64,000 nucleotides of DNA from Podarcis raffonei (lineage: Eukaryota > Chordata > Lepidosauria > Squamata > Lacertidae). Numbering within the stretch: the stretch's first letter is position 1; the number at the start of each line of letters is the position of its first letter. The notes beneath the pieces were generated by a model. The model was not told the origin of the DNA. It ran no database searches and worked only from the letters and a program-made list of their open reading frames with translations. Location of the stretch: NCBI RefSeq assembly GCF_027172205.1, contig NC_070614.1, positions 40,926,001-40,990,000 on the forward strand. Direction: 5' to 3'. The position numbers and the translations under genes are program-made. Positions 1 through 10,564 of the stretch are shown here, in pieces.

Positions 1-170
1 CTTCTGGTGAAACCAGAGCAGCGCGTGGAAACACTCTTTATCTTCCTGCCAGAGCGGCTTTTGAACTGCTAGGTTGGCAGGAGCTGGGACAGAGCAACGG
101 GAGCTCACCCCGTCATGGGGTTTTGAACCGCTGACCTTCCGATTGGCAAGCCCTAGGCTCAGGGGTGTCA
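1..170 (-). repeat. Sauria-type SINE, cut by the window edge
   Basis: Read on the minus strand this is a tRNA-headed squamate SINE: TAGGGCTTGCCAATCGGAAG, a B-box-like GGTTCAAAAC, then CTGCCAACCTAGCAGTT and the CGCGCTGCTCTGGTTTCACC segment. It matches the three other copies in the window and lacks its 3' tail because the window begins inside it. Confidence 0.8.
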
Positions 171-248
171 GATACAGACAGGAATACCCTGTTTTCAGAT
201 GGGAAAAGAGATCTGGCATCCACACTAATGGTTACTATTTTCTTGTAG

Positions 249-313
249 GAGCTTCCAGAAAAAATCAAACCAGACATGGTTTGGGACTCAGAAGGGGGTC
301 ACAAAAAATACAG
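249..313 (+). CDS. FIIND-PYD gene, first visible exon (start of ZU5)
   Basis: A pyrimidine-rich tract ending TTGTAG precedes the exon, and it ends TACAG|GTGTGT. It encodes ELPEKIKPDMVWDSEGG followed by HKKY plus two bases of Arg. It enters in phase 0 and leaves in phase 2, which fits the next exon. By alignment to NLRP1 it covers the strand just before the ...FRVQLPMAGSY segment. Earlier exons are not in the window. Confidence 0.7.
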
Positions 314-3300
314 GTGTGTGAAATTTCTCTTGGATCTTTTAAGCATTTCTCACGTCAGGGAACAGTTTATACTGTGAATTGAATTTTGGGATTCTGACCC
401 TTTGGAATCCTCTCCCATTACACATTGGACAGGTGATGTTGCTCTGAAGACTTTCTTCCTCCAAAAAGAGTTTAGATCTTCATCTCAGTCTCCATCTGCA
501 CTGGAAGTACTTTCAAATGCTTTTGTATATGAATTTTAAAGATGTTTATATAGCTGTTGTTTTTTAAAAAAATATGGAGCTATTTTTTAACTGATTTTAC
601 ACTTCTCCTTACCTGTTGGTTCTAAATGCTTTGTTTTCATAATTGTATATTTCATTGGTGTAACCTGCCCTGGGCCTTTATGGAAAAGAGCAAGTAAGGA
701 AGCTAAATCAAATAAATAAATGCTCCCCATCTGCATTCTATCCTGCTTTTCACTAGCTATTGACCCATTCAAATAACAAACAGGAGTGCTGACTATGGGG
801 CAAACTTGATGTGATGGTGACTGGTCCACTTTTTTACACCTGAGTCTCTCCCAATTACTTGAAAGAAGTTTTTTTGGGGGGCTAGGTCCAGTTTTTAGAG
901 CAAAAAGGGGTACATGTTGTAGAATATTTGCTGTGAGAATTTTCACTGAAATGCCAACAGACCCAAAACACTGGTGAAAACAAGGTGAGTAGCTACTCAC
1001 AAGTTTACTTTGCACCCACTTGACCATTTAAAAGTCACCTTTCCCGTATCGGAGAAAACGTGTTTTATTTATTAGACCGTCTCTTAGTGAAAGTGTTTCT
1101 CTATGGCAAAATGCTTGAATGCAACAGAGCGATGTTAACCCAGGCAATTTCCTTCCCTAAACTTTTCACCTCCTTACTTGGCATATGAAGAGTCTCCTTG
1201 AAGAAATATAAATTAGAACAGCAGAAGAAGTTCTCTTCATCCATGTTCAACCCGCTTCCCCTTTCATCTTTCCCTTTGTGCCATTCAGAGTGAGCTCCAC
1301 AAAGGCTGGCTCCTTCTCTTGTTTAGATTCAGATCTCATATGTGAGGTGAGAGAAGCTGTGACCTTAACATACTATTTTGATTCGTGGCTGAAGCTCTTG
1401 GAAGTACAGAACACTGAGGAGTTGCATGTCGCTGGCCCTCTGCTCAACATTCAAGTGGATGTAGTGGAGGCTGTGACAGCCATTCACATCCCTCACTTCC
1501 TGTCTCTTTCAGGTAGGGCGGAGGGAAGGAAATCTTCCAAGTGTATAACCGTAAGAGGAGATCCTAAAGAGGAATAACTTGCATGGACAGGCGAAGAATG
1601 CTATGGGGTTCCATGGCTCGATAGTGCTGGCTTTCTTGTGTCTTGTATCATTTTTGTGCTACAGTGGAAACTTGGTTGTCGAACGCTTCGGAAGTTGATC
1701 ATTTCAGCTTTTGAACGCTGACAACCCAGAAGTGAATGCTTGTTTTCAAACGCACCTTGGAAGTCAAACGGCTTCTGAAGCACTTTTCTCCATTTTTTTC
1801 ACATTTCTTCTGACCGGCAATTGCGCCTCGGTTGTCAAACATTTCAGGAGTTGAACGGTCTTCCGGAACAGATTACATTCGACAACTGAGGTTCCACTAT
1901 ATATTTTAACTGTGCTATTCCCATTGTTTCCCGTGGTTTATCATATTTTGTTTGCAAGCTGCCTTGAGAGGATATTGTTCCATAAAATGACATAAACAAA
2001 CTTTAATTGAGAAGAATGATGATGACAACATAAATACTTGCATGAAACAGGCAGGCTGAAGTGATGAGCTTTGTCACTCAGTCCAGCCATGAGGGAGGTG
2101 AAGCCATTGCCTCAGGCCTGGCAGGCTTGGGACTCTTCCTCCATGCCGCTACCTGCTCTGGCTTCCTCCCCCTGCAGGCCTTCTTTTTGACCTCCTTTTT
2201 AAACCCCTTTTCTTGTCTTTTGTCAGGGGGGAGCAGCAGAGGAGGACACGGGAGGAGGCCGTGTCGGCTGAGGGTTGGGGAGGAGGCAGCATGAGGACGG
2301 CACTTTCTGCTTTACCTCAGTGGCACAATGTGCTGGGCCAGCCCTGTTGTCCCCCAGGCTCAAGTCCACACTTGTAACACATTGTCTATGCTTCCTTTGC
2401 ACTCCTTTTTAGCTGAAGACCATTCTGGGGTCTATATTGCACATTTTGTCAAAGGGGAGATGAAGCTGGAGAAGCCAGACCGAGTGGAGCCTCATCACGT
2501 TGTGTTGGAAAACCCCAAGTTCTCTTCCCTTGGAATCATTTTCAAAAAGATGTTTAATCAAAAGATCAACACCGTGGCAAGGCTCTATCAGAGACTTCGA
2601 TTCAAAATGCTAATATTCCACCTATACCTCTTACCCAATGACCCCTCCCTGATAAAGGTAAGCGGGAACCCCCAAGTTTGATTTGCATTCCAGATTGCCT
2701 GGATCATACTAATCCTGACACAATAGCAATGCAAAAATCATGCACCAGGATGTGCTATTGTTAGTGAACTGCTTTAGTTGGGCTGCAGCTAATTTACCAA
2801 ACTTCTTGTTGTTGTTTAGTCCTCAGCTTCAGGATCTGTCCTTCCAGTGAGCACTCAGCGCTGATTTCCTTAAGAATGGATAGGTTTGATCTTCTTGCAG
2901 TCCATGGGACTCTCAAGAGTCTCCTCCAGCACCGTAATTCAAAAGCACCAATTCTTCAGCAATCAGCTTTCTTTTTGGTCCAGCTCTTACTTATAGCACA
3001 AACTTATAGCCGACATGAAAATGCCACCAGATATGTGATTATCAGCTGCCCTTCACGAGGTTACTTTGGTTCCCAACAACAGTGGTGTTTACTAAAAGTG
3101 AACTTTCCAATATTGAAATAAACAATTTTCATTTGTTTGGCAGTCTCCTTGCTAATGGCTAAAGGTCTTGCCTAGAGAACCAGTTAGCAGTTGTTGCCAA
3201 ATTGTGAAAATGGAATATATTTATGCTACACTGAAGCCAGTGGGGCTTCCCTCAGAGAAAACACATTTCATGAAGAGCAAATTCCCCTTAGCTCATTTAG

Positions 3301-6300
3301 CAAAAGACTTGGAACAGTGGTACCTCGGTTTACAAACTTAATCCATTCCGGAAGTCCGTTCTTAAACTGAAACCGTTCTTAAAATGGAGCGCGCTTCCCC
3401 CCTTTTTAGTTATCAGTCCTATTATTCAAATTTGTAAGGGACCTTATTTTATTTTATTTCCAATTTATTTAACACAATTATTACAAAATATAAGCAAAAT
3501 ATTGTAAATACATGCATACATATATATTTCAGATAAGCACACACATATATAAAAAGAACAAAAAAGAAGAAAAGGAACAAAAGAAAAAAGAAAAAGCAAA
3601 GATAAGGAGAAAAAGAAGAAGAAAAGTTGGAAGAATTTCCTCCAAATTTATTCTACAAATATCTCAATAATAAAATTTCATTGATTGACTTCCATCGCTT
3701 ACACTGCACTTCCTATATACATTTTAAGCAAGATTGCATCTGTTATTGCATATTTTCCCCATACAATCTCACACACAATCTTCCACCATTCAGATTCTGT
3801 TCTTAGACCGAGGTAAAGTTCTCAAACACTACTTCCGGTACTGTCCTTAAACAGAGGTACCACTGTACTTATGAGCTCTTTGAGGAATACATCCCTCCTG
3901 GTTTGCAATGTTGGCATGTTGGAGATAAAGCACACTGTTATTTTGCCTTATCAATTTCAGTGCTCCTAGAAATGTTGCCTTATGTTTCGTGGTAATATTG
4001 AAGTATAATTCCTTCTGTGGGTTCCTGCATTGTCTCATCAGGAGACTGACCCAGGGTTGCTGGTAGCTCTCTGCTGTGTCACAGTTCAAGGTAGCCAATC
4101 CAAGAGCCCCAACTTCAGTTTCTCATGTGGCCAATAAATCTCCTGTCCCCATTATAGTTTCTAGTGCCAAAGCAGTTTAGTTTTCCTTGCCCTGTGGATG
4201 GAGAACCTGTGTCCTTTCAGGTGCTGTTAGACTACAACATCCACCATCCTTGACCCATGCTGGCTGGGGCGGAAGGAAAGCCAACACCACCTGGAAGGCA
4301 GCAGATTCCCTATCCCTGCCTTATCGACTGTAACTGTGCCAAGAAAGTTGTGGGGCTTCGAGGAAAAGAGCTGAGCTTCTGCTCCAAATGCCCTTCACCC
4401 TATTTGAAATGGACCCAGTATTGTAGGAACTTGCTGCCTTCTTTGCATGTCTCAAAAGTGACCTTGTTTGCCTTTCCCAGGCTGTGGATGAGCATGAAGC
4501 AAATTGCCATTCACAGAGACTAGAGAAACCCCCTGGGACCCTGAAAAGTCTGAAGATTGGCACTCCCGTCTTTGTGCAGACCTTAGACGACGTCACAATC
4601 TGGCCTGAGGTGAGGCACAAAGATGATGAAATATTCTGTCAATGCAGAGCCAAGCGGTGATGCATGAGAATGGGAAGGAACTAAAGCAGGACCCCTGCTC
4701 GCCCTTTAATTTGACTCTGTTGGGATCATGGGCGGGGCTAAGCCACATTCACACCTACAGTGGTTTCCCGCTTTCCCTCAGGAAGTGAAGCTTCAATACC
4801 TGGATGCTGAGAAGCTGCAGCAGTACGTGGAGCTGTCTGCTGAGCAAATGCAAGAGAAGTTCAGCTTCACGCTGGTGGAGAAGCGCACAAATAAGCTCAT
4901 CTGGAAGGCCCATGTGAAACAAGGTGCATTTTGACCGAGGGAAGATCACAAGGTTGGACTGTAGGTTGGGAGGCAGGATGGCAAAGGGCATCCCAGTCAC
5001 ATTGCCTCTTTCCTGTTCTCTTGCAGAAGAGTTAGATCCAGGTCAGATGAATTCCTCTATTCTACGCCCAGTACAAGGTAAACAAGTTTTATTTCCCTGT
5101 ATTTATATCCCACCTCCCTCCCAAGGTGGCACAGAGCAACTGGTGATACAGCGCTACACACATGGCAGAATAATAATAAAAAGTAACATTTGTAGTGTCA
5201 TGGAAGAGCCTTCCTAGACAAGCTGACCTGGCTTCATCATGTTCTTTGGTGCCAGATCAAGATCTTTAAAAACACCTAGGTTTTTAAAGTTTGGCTGAAC
5301 TCAGCTATCTAGACATGCCAGAGGAATCCAGTGCATGGGCTCCCAATAACTCATCTCCCATCGTCATCAATTTCTTATAGTTCCTGCTTGCTTCATTCAT
5401 ATCCTCTCTCTCTCTCTCCTTTCCAGGTGATTGTGGCTACTCACTGCCCCATACACCATGCCAGAGAACTGACTCAGGCCATGATGCAGAAGGCAGGTAG
5501 GGATTAACCCTTTCTCTTGAAGGAGATGGGAAAATATATTAATTCCTGTGACCTGTGTGAGTGTGTGTGTGAATTAACAAGAGGAAAATTGCTGGGTACC
5601 TAGATTAAAAAGCTGGGGCTGAACACACACTCCACTAGGAGAGAGCCCCAGTTGCAAAGTAAAGACCAATAATAATAATATACAGTGGTACCTCGGGTTA
5701 CAGACGCTTCAGGTTGCAGACTCCACTAACCCAGAAATACCTTGGGTTAAGAACTTTGCTTCAGGATGAGAACAGACATTGTGTGGTGGCGGCGCGGCGG
5801 CAGCAGGAGGCCCCATTAGCTAAAGTGGTGCTTCAGGTTAAAAACAGTTTCAGGTTAAGAACAGACCTCCAGAACGAATTAAGTTCTTAACCCGAGGTAT
5901 CACTGTATTACTTTTACCCCACCCATCTGGCTGGGTTGCCCCAGCCACTCCAGCAAAACATAACAGGCATGATGGAGCCGGCCTTTCATAGCAGAGCTGA
6001 TGAAGGGAATTCTGCTTCTCGGCTCTCCCAGTGCTAGAATGGTCAGGCAGCAGTATAATGTTGAAATACAGGTCATTTGACCTCCTTTATCCCATTTTGG
6101 CTCCATGTAGCAGCCAACCGCTTCTCCTCAGTGTCATTCCTAGTTGTGGAAGTTGGCAGTATCTTCTAATGATCTGCCTCATTCCCAGGTCCATTTGCTG
6201 AGCTTCTCTTGTTTTGTGTTTGCTTTTCCTTGCTGCTGGGGGTGACATTGCAGGGCAATGGAGAAGACCATCGCAGACTGCCTGATGTCCACGCTGGAGA

Positions 6301-6539
6301 ACTTGCGGGAGGACGAACTCAAGAGATTCAAGCTCAAGCTCAACGAGTTCCCCCTCAGGGAGGGCTATGACAACATCCCCCTAGGGACACTGGAGAAGGC
6401 AGATGTGGTGGACTTAAGCCACCACCTTCTGAGTTTCTACCTGGAAGATTATGCTGTGCAGGTGACGGCCGAGGTCCTCAGAGCCATCAACTGCAGAAAC
6501 GAGGCACAGAGGCTCCTTGCCCTCACCGGGAAGGAGTAA
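249..6539 (+). CDS. FIIND-PYD protein (NLRP1/CARD8-like C-terminal module ending in a PYRIN domain), 5' end outside window
   Basis: Eight exons (249-313, 1289-1512, 2413-2657, 4481-4609, 4782-4923, 5027-5077, 5427-5496, 6254-6539) join with matching phases into 403 residues plus stop. The order is ZU5 subdomain, UPA subdomain, a linker of about 40 residues, then PYD. The ZU5/UPA part follows human NLRP1 segment by segment: the AVT...PHF.SL end of ZU5, the AHF...VEPH..LENP.FS self-cleavage segment, FHLYL.PND, and IWKAHVK at the end of UPA. In NLRP1 and CARD8 the FIIND cuts itself, and the freed C-terminal UPA-CARD seeds an inflammasome once the N-terminal half is degraded. Here the released piece would be UPA-PYD, so PYD-PYD recruitment of ASC is the natural inference. 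No NACHT or LRR is visible; any such part would lie to the left. The next gene (VLIG type) is convergent. I assign no symbol because orthology is unclear. Confidence 0.88.
314..1288 (+). other. Intron between first two visible FIIND-PYD exons
   Basis: Ordinary AT-leaning intron sequence. I see no further exon, RNA gene or clear repeat, apart from A- and T-rich tracts. Confidence 0.4.
1289..1512 (+). CDS. FIIND-PYD gene, ZU5 exon
   Basis: The acceptor CCATTCAG precedes A-GTG-AGC and the donor is TCAG|GTAGGG. The exon encodes the body of the ZU5 subdomain, starting RVSSTKAGSFSC and ending IHIPHFLSLS. NLRP1 has the closely similar RVQLPMAGSYRC and VCLPHFVSLQ at these points. Phase is 2 in and 1 out. 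Confidence 0.88.
1662..1900. mobile_element. Tigger/pogo-like MITE
   Basis: It begins CAGTGGAAACTTGGTTGTCG and ends with the inverted ...GACAACTGAGGTTCCACT(A), flanked by TA. It is a diverged relative of the CAGTGGTACC elements elsewhere in the window. It is non-coding and lies in a FIIND-PYD intron. Confidence 0.6.
2413..2657 (+). CDS. FIIND-PYD gene, exon with the self-cleavage site (ZU5/UPA junction)
   Basis: The acceptor CTTTTTAG is followed by AEDHSGVYIAHFVKGE; the donor is AAAG|GTAAGC. The exon carries the FIIND cleavage machinery: His codon 2442-2444 in IAHF and the Phe-Ser pair at 2520-2525 in LENPKF|SS. The His to Ser spacing is 27 residues, the same as H1186 to S1213 of human NLRP1. 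It ends FHLYLLPNDPSLIK in phase 0, the same place where NLRP1 ends an exon. Confidence 0.9.
2815..3000 (-). repeat. BovB LINE 3' fragment
   Basis: On the minus strand this reads as the C-terminal part of BovB ORF2, including LLRVP.D...RSN/LSILKEISAE...LEGQIL. The plus strand shows the reverse, GGTTTGATCTTCTTGCAGTC followed by CATGGGACTCTCAAGAGTCT. The same segment occurs in the better copy at 59.1-59.5 kb. It is short, decayed and intronic. Confidence 0.75.
3315..3865. mobile_element. Tigger/pogo-like MITE with an internal AT-rich insertion
   Basis: The outer ends are CAGTGGTACCTCGGTTTACA and its inverse ...AGAGGTACCACTG, next to TA. At about 550 bases it is over twice the length of its relatives. 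An AT-rich block at about 3425-3780, resembling the L1-like fragments seen elsewhere, seems to have inserted into it. Confidence 0.6.
4481..4609 (+). CDS. FIIND-PYD gene, UPA exon
   Basis: The acceptor CTTTCCCAG precedes AVDEHEANC and the exon ends TIWPEVR-side at GAG|GTGAGG. It is 43 codons, phase 0 to 0. It corresponds to the NLRP1 segment starting AIDDEEMKFQF and containing the KPPP turn, seen here as EKPPGTL. Confidence 0.82.
4782..4923 (+). CDS. FIIND-PYD gene, C-terminal UPA exon
   Basis: The acceptor TTCCCTCAG precedes EVKLQYLDAEKL and the donor is CAAG|GTGCAT. It contains FSFTLVEKRTNKLIWKAHVK, which matches the last UPA strands of NLRP1 (LVWEALVKPG). Phase is 0 in and 1 out. It closes the FIIND fold. 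Confidence 0.85.
5027..5077 (+). CDS. FIIND-PYD gene, short linker exon 1
   Basis: The acceptor CTCTTGCAG is followed by EELDPGQMNSSILRPVQ and the donor is CAAG|GTAAAC. It keeps phase 1 to 1 and has no recognised domain. It supplies the first part of the linker between UPA and PYD. Support is the exact splice sites and the preserved frame. Confidence 0.65.
5427..5496 (+). CDS. FIIND-PYD gene, short linker exon 2
   Basis: A CT-rich tract ending TTTCCAG precedes the exon and GGCAG|GTAGGG ends it. It encodes GDCGYSLPHTPCQRTDSG then HDAEG. Phase 1 in and 2 out makes it fit the PYD exon exactly. No domain is seen. Confidence 0.62.
5683..5905. mobile_element. Tigger/pogo-like MITE
   Basis: Inverted ends CAGTGGTACCTCGGGTTACA and ...CCCGAGGTATCACTG with TA on both sides, about 223 bases. 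It lies between the second linker exon and the PYD exon. Confidence 0.7.
6254..6539 (+). CDS. FIIND-PYD gene, terminal PYRIN-domain exon
   Basis: The acceptor GACATTGCAG precedes G-GCA-ATG and the exon runs to TAA. It encodes a whole PYD of about 90 residues: MEKTIADCLMSTLENLREDE, then LKRFKLKLNEFPLREGYDNI, then IPLGTLEKADVVDLSHHLL and the last helices. The L..L..LEEF..FK.KL pattern, the IP.G.LE.AD segment and the L.......A..V helix are diagnostic of PYRIN domains. A single-exon PYD is usual in inflammasome genes. An ATG lies two codons into the exon, so PYD-only products could exist, but I see no promoter here. Confidence 0.9.
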
Positions 6540-7189
6540 GGAAAAAGGAATGCCGTCTCATGGAACTCACCATGAGTTAAGGGGAAAGGACTGTCATTTT
6601 CCTCAGCCCTCTGCAAATGGAGGGAGATTGATTCTGATCCTCTTTTCATGGGAGTCATGAGGGTGGAAGTGGTAGTTTAAAAAGCATGCAGAATCTTGTT
6701 CAGTTATGTATCTGCATTTGCAAAGCACAGGAAATTTAGGTTGCTAGGCCTTTTAAATATCCCAGTATTAGGCACTGACAATGTGCTCTCCCATCTCTAC
6801 CCCTCTGGCAATGAATTGGACCACATGTTGCACAAGTTTTAAAAGGTTTACTACTTCCATAATACAAGGTCTTAGTCACAGATCTGAGTGCCACAGCAAA
6901 AGCAATGCAGGTAGACAAATTAATGGAGTACAAAATTACAAAGCCAGTTCCAAAATGGAGTCTGGATTCAGGGAGGAGCTCAGACACGTGTTCCACAAAG
7001 GAGAGAGAGACAAAGAAAGAGAGGAATTGGAAGAAAGCTTTACTTCCTCTCAGGAGGAGAGGGTAAGTAACCTCACAGAGCCTTCTCTAGCAATTAAGAA
7101 GCTCTGAGGTTTTTAAGCCCTCCATTCAAAATGCTGGGCTGCAAATATCTACCTCCCATCTAGTTGCTCACTGGAGCAAGACAGTTTGA

Positions 7190-8262
7190 ACTTATTACAC
7201 CAATGCTGGTCTGACCGCACTGGCTACCAGTTAATGTCTGGGCCCAATTCAAAGTGCTGGTTTTGACCTATAAAGCCTTAACAGCTCAGGACCGCAATAC
7301 CTCAAAGCCCGCCTCTTTCCATATGAACCTACCCGGACCCTGAGATCACCTTCTGAGTTTATCCAAGGAAATCCAAACCTCCCATGGTGTTAAACAAGGC
7401 TGCGTCCTTGCACCTACTTTATTCAACTTCTATATTACCTTGGGGTTTTCCCCACAGGTCCTGATAGCTGTAGGTTATGAGAAAGCTAGAGCAATAATCC
7501 ACCAACGAATTTGGGATGTGGCACTGCCAAGCCACATGAACGTGATGAACACCCAGCTATAAAAGATAATTGGAGAGGATTTACCCCAGCAAATTATTTG
7601 TCAAAATTACAAATACCCACAGTTACAAATACCCAAATACAGACGTTCATTTACCCTCGCTAGATTCAACGTGCTGCCATCTGGCTTATTGCAGGGCAGA
7701 TTCGAGGGTAAACCATATGTGGAACAAGTCTGCCCCTGCAGCTTGATGGAGGTAGAAACTGTCTCTCATGTCTTGTTACGCTGCCGTTTCTATGGGGATA
7801 TAAGCTCGGTATTTATCACTCCTGTTATACAAAATCTCCAAATGGGTCCAAACTTCAATGTCTAAAACTCCTGGTAGAGGACAAGGATCTAGAGATCACG
7901 CTAAGGGTGGCCAAATTCTGTGCGACTGCCATAAAACTTAGGGAACAAGCTGTACTACCAAAACGATTAAGGGTTTAAATGACAATTTTAGGTTATATTT
8001 TAATGAACAAGTTTTAATATATATTTTTAACTGCCGCTGTATCCGAATTGTCTCTGTTATACCCAATTGCAATGCAATGTATTCCTGTCGTGTTTTATGA
8101 TTTTCCTGATACTGTAAGTGAGCCGGAACTGGTCTGTGACTGTAATAATAAAATTCATTCGTTCACCTTCTGAGGCCCTCCTTTTATTTTTATTTTGTTC
8201 TGTGAACCACACTGAGACCTACAGGTATAGGGTGGTATATAAATTCAATAAATAATAATCAT
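7190..8262 (+). repeat. L2-type LINE 3' fragment, split by the insertion above
   Basis: The left part (7190-7357) encodes the L2-like stretch LPVNVWAQFKVLVLTYKAL, and the right part (8163-8262) is the 3' end with a GTGGTATATAAATTCAATAA-type tail. The two halves become continuous once the insert and one target copy are removed. Confidence 0.65.
7358..8162 (+). mobile_element. Truncated non-LTR LINE inserted into an older L2 copy
   Basis: A 12-base target duplication TCACCTTCTGAG occurs at 7346-7357 and again at 8163-8174. The insert contains a reverse-transcriptase scrap (GVKQGCVLAPTLFNFYI near 7390-7435) and a C-terminal Cys/His motif, CPCSLMEVETVSHVLLRC, near 7735-7790. It ends AATAATAAAATTCATTCG. 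The same LINE family recurs at 28.5 kb. Internal deletion and stops make it dead. Confidence 0.75.
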
Positions 8263-8849
8263 AACTGAAAAGTGATTTAAGATAGACACCCTAAATTGCA
8301 AGAGCCTCCAAAATGAATCAGACGATACTCACTGGTGTCGACACTGTCTCTTTTGCATTCTCTGGAACGAGAGATGAGGACAGCCATGGTTTGGAATGGA
8401 ACCAGCAAGTTGCAAATATCCCGTTTTGGGGGGAAGTGGTGGAGAGGGCTGTAGTGGGGCAGCTGCAAGCATTCTTGAAGGATATGGATTATGGAGATCC
8501 TTTCCAATATGGGTTCTTACTAGAGAACTGAGAGCTTATCCACACTTGCTTTTCTCCTGCAGCTCTCCCCTGGGGAAAACCTCTTTTTAGCGCTCAAATC
8601 GGAGCAAATGGAAATTTGAGTGTTCCCTGGATTGCTATTTGTTCTATTGCTACCTAAAGGGGGCTTGTCCTTTGTAAGGAGTGCGCCAAGTGGGAAACCA
8701 CTCAGCTCCATGCCTAGGAAGCACTGGTCAAGTGGAAAACTGCTTAAACCTGTGCTGTTTAATCATGGCACAAGCAGAAATGTGGATGAGCCCCCAAGTG
8801 GGTCTTGGCCACCCTGACGAATGAGCTTTGCGGAGAGTGACACAGCAGA

Positions 8850-9775
8850 AGTGCTACCTTGCTCCTGCTTCCTGATCACTTGCTGGCTTTTGATACCATC
8901 AACCATGATTTCCTCCTGGGGAATGAGAATCGGGGGCACTGTATTACCATAGTTCCAAGCCTACTGCCAGGACCGAGCCAGAGAGTAGCATTGGGCGAGT
9001 GCCTTTCGGCCCCCTGGCAGCTACGGTATGGGGTGCCACAGGGGCCCCTATCTTATATCTAGTGCTATTTAATATCTACATGAAGCTGCTGGGAGTGGGC
9101 ATTAGGATTTTCAGGCCGAGGTGCCATCAGTATGCTGAAGGCACTGAGCTCTATTTCTCCAAAACATCTGAACATCTGAGAAGCTGCTCAGTGTCTGGGT
9201 TATTGTCTGGACACAGTGGTTAAATGGTTGAGGAAAAACAAGCTGAGCTTGAATCCTGGAAAGACAGAGTGAATAGCTCCTGCGCCTGAGAAATTTGTCT
9301 GCTGCCTACCCTGGATGATGGTGCACTCCTGCTGAAGGAGCAGGTTCACAGTTTGGAGGTGCTTCTCCATCCAGCTCTGTCACTGGAGGCTCAGGTAGCC
9401 TCAGTGGCTGGAAATGCCTTTTACCAACTGTGGCCGGTTCAACAGCTACAGCCATTTCTGTACCGGAAAAACCTTGCCACAGTAGTTCATGCATTGGTAA
9501 CTTCAAGACTGGGTTACTGCAATGCACTCTACACTCTGCAAGAAGTGAGGTTACAGGGAACCAGGCAGAGGCCTTCTCGGTAGTGGTGCCCACCCTGTGG
9601 AACGCCCTCCCATCAGATGTCAAGGAAACAAACAACTATCTGACTTTTAGAAGACATGTTTAGGGTAGTTTGTAATATTTGATGTTTTACCGTGTTTTTA
9701 ATATTCAGTTGCGAGCCACCCAGAGTGGCTGTGGAAATATAAATATATTGTTGATGATGATGATGATGGATGTGG
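8850..9775 (+). repeat. L2-type LINE fragment (RT and 3' end)
   Basis: Reading frames give the RT pieces FDTINHDFLLG, GVPQGPLSYI and HQYAEGTELYF, then LSLEAQVASVAGNAFYQL and ATVVHALVTSRLGYCNALY, then a jump to the 3' end LWNALPSDVKE and a (GAT)n tail. The catalytic Y.DD is changed to YAEG and frames are broken, so this is a fossil. Confidence 0.75.
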
Positions 9776-9869
9776 GGCATCCCTCACACTTTATCCAGAG
9801 GCTGCAGTTAGTGCAGGATGCTGCCACATGACTGCTGACAGGAGTGAGGACTTGTCAGCATATACTAAC

Positions 9870-10005
9870 TGAGCCTGGATAGCTCAGTTGGTAAAGAGTA
9901 TGGTGCCGATGATGCCACGGTTGCAGGTTTGATCCCTGTGTGGGACAGCTGCATAGGTTGGACTAGACACTAGAGGATCCTCACAATTCTATAATATGTA
10001 GCTCA
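9870..10005 (+). repeat. tRNA-derived SINE with CR1-like tail
   Basis: The A-box-like TAGCTCAGTTGGTAAAGAGT and B-box-like GGTTTGATCCC are spaced as in a tRNA. They are followed by GGTTGGACTAGACACTAGAG and ATTCTATAAT, resembling a CR1 3' end. No mature tRNA fold is kept, so I do not call a tRNA gene. Confidence 0.65.
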
Positions 10006-10564
10006 CATGAAAACACAACGGACCTAGAGAGCAGAGAGATAAATGGCGCCACAAAAAATGTCACCAGAAACCACCCGCCCACACAATGAACTCTGTGATA
10101 TTCACAGTCAGGCAACAATTTTATATTTGATACACTTCCCTTACTGGATTTCCCCTGATTTGGGAAGAAAATAATTTACTGTGGAAAAAGCTGTTGGAGA
10201 GGTAGAACCTCAAGTGGACAACACCCAAAGAACTGAGACACACCCAGCTTAAAATACACATTAAATGCCCATGTGGTTAAACCCACAGTCTGCAAAGGGA
10301 TATACACCTGGATGACGTCTGCCTGCATTTCGAAGATCTCTAAACCTTTTGTTTCTTTGTCCATTTAAAATTCTGAACTCTTGCATCTGTATTGCTTGTT
10401 GCAGTTCTGTAGAAGTGAAGATAAATGTCCTTAACTAGGAGACTTGGAAGGAACCATGGAAGGATCTAGAGTGGTACATAAGTAGATCAACCATCCTGAA
10501 TTTCTCCACATCACCCAACCAATCAAGGCACTCTGAAAAGGACTTGTGTGTCTCCCTGAAAACA

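Noticed and set aside
8859-9223. A host gene with RT-like motifs
   Set aside because: GVPQG and HQYA.GTELY are LINE reverse-transcriptase remnants with a broken catalytic site, so this is an L2 fossil.
9870-9990. A tRNA gene
   Set aside because: A- and B-box-like blocks are present, but the acceptor and anticodon stems do not pair and a CR1-like tail follows. It fits a tRNA-derived SINE.
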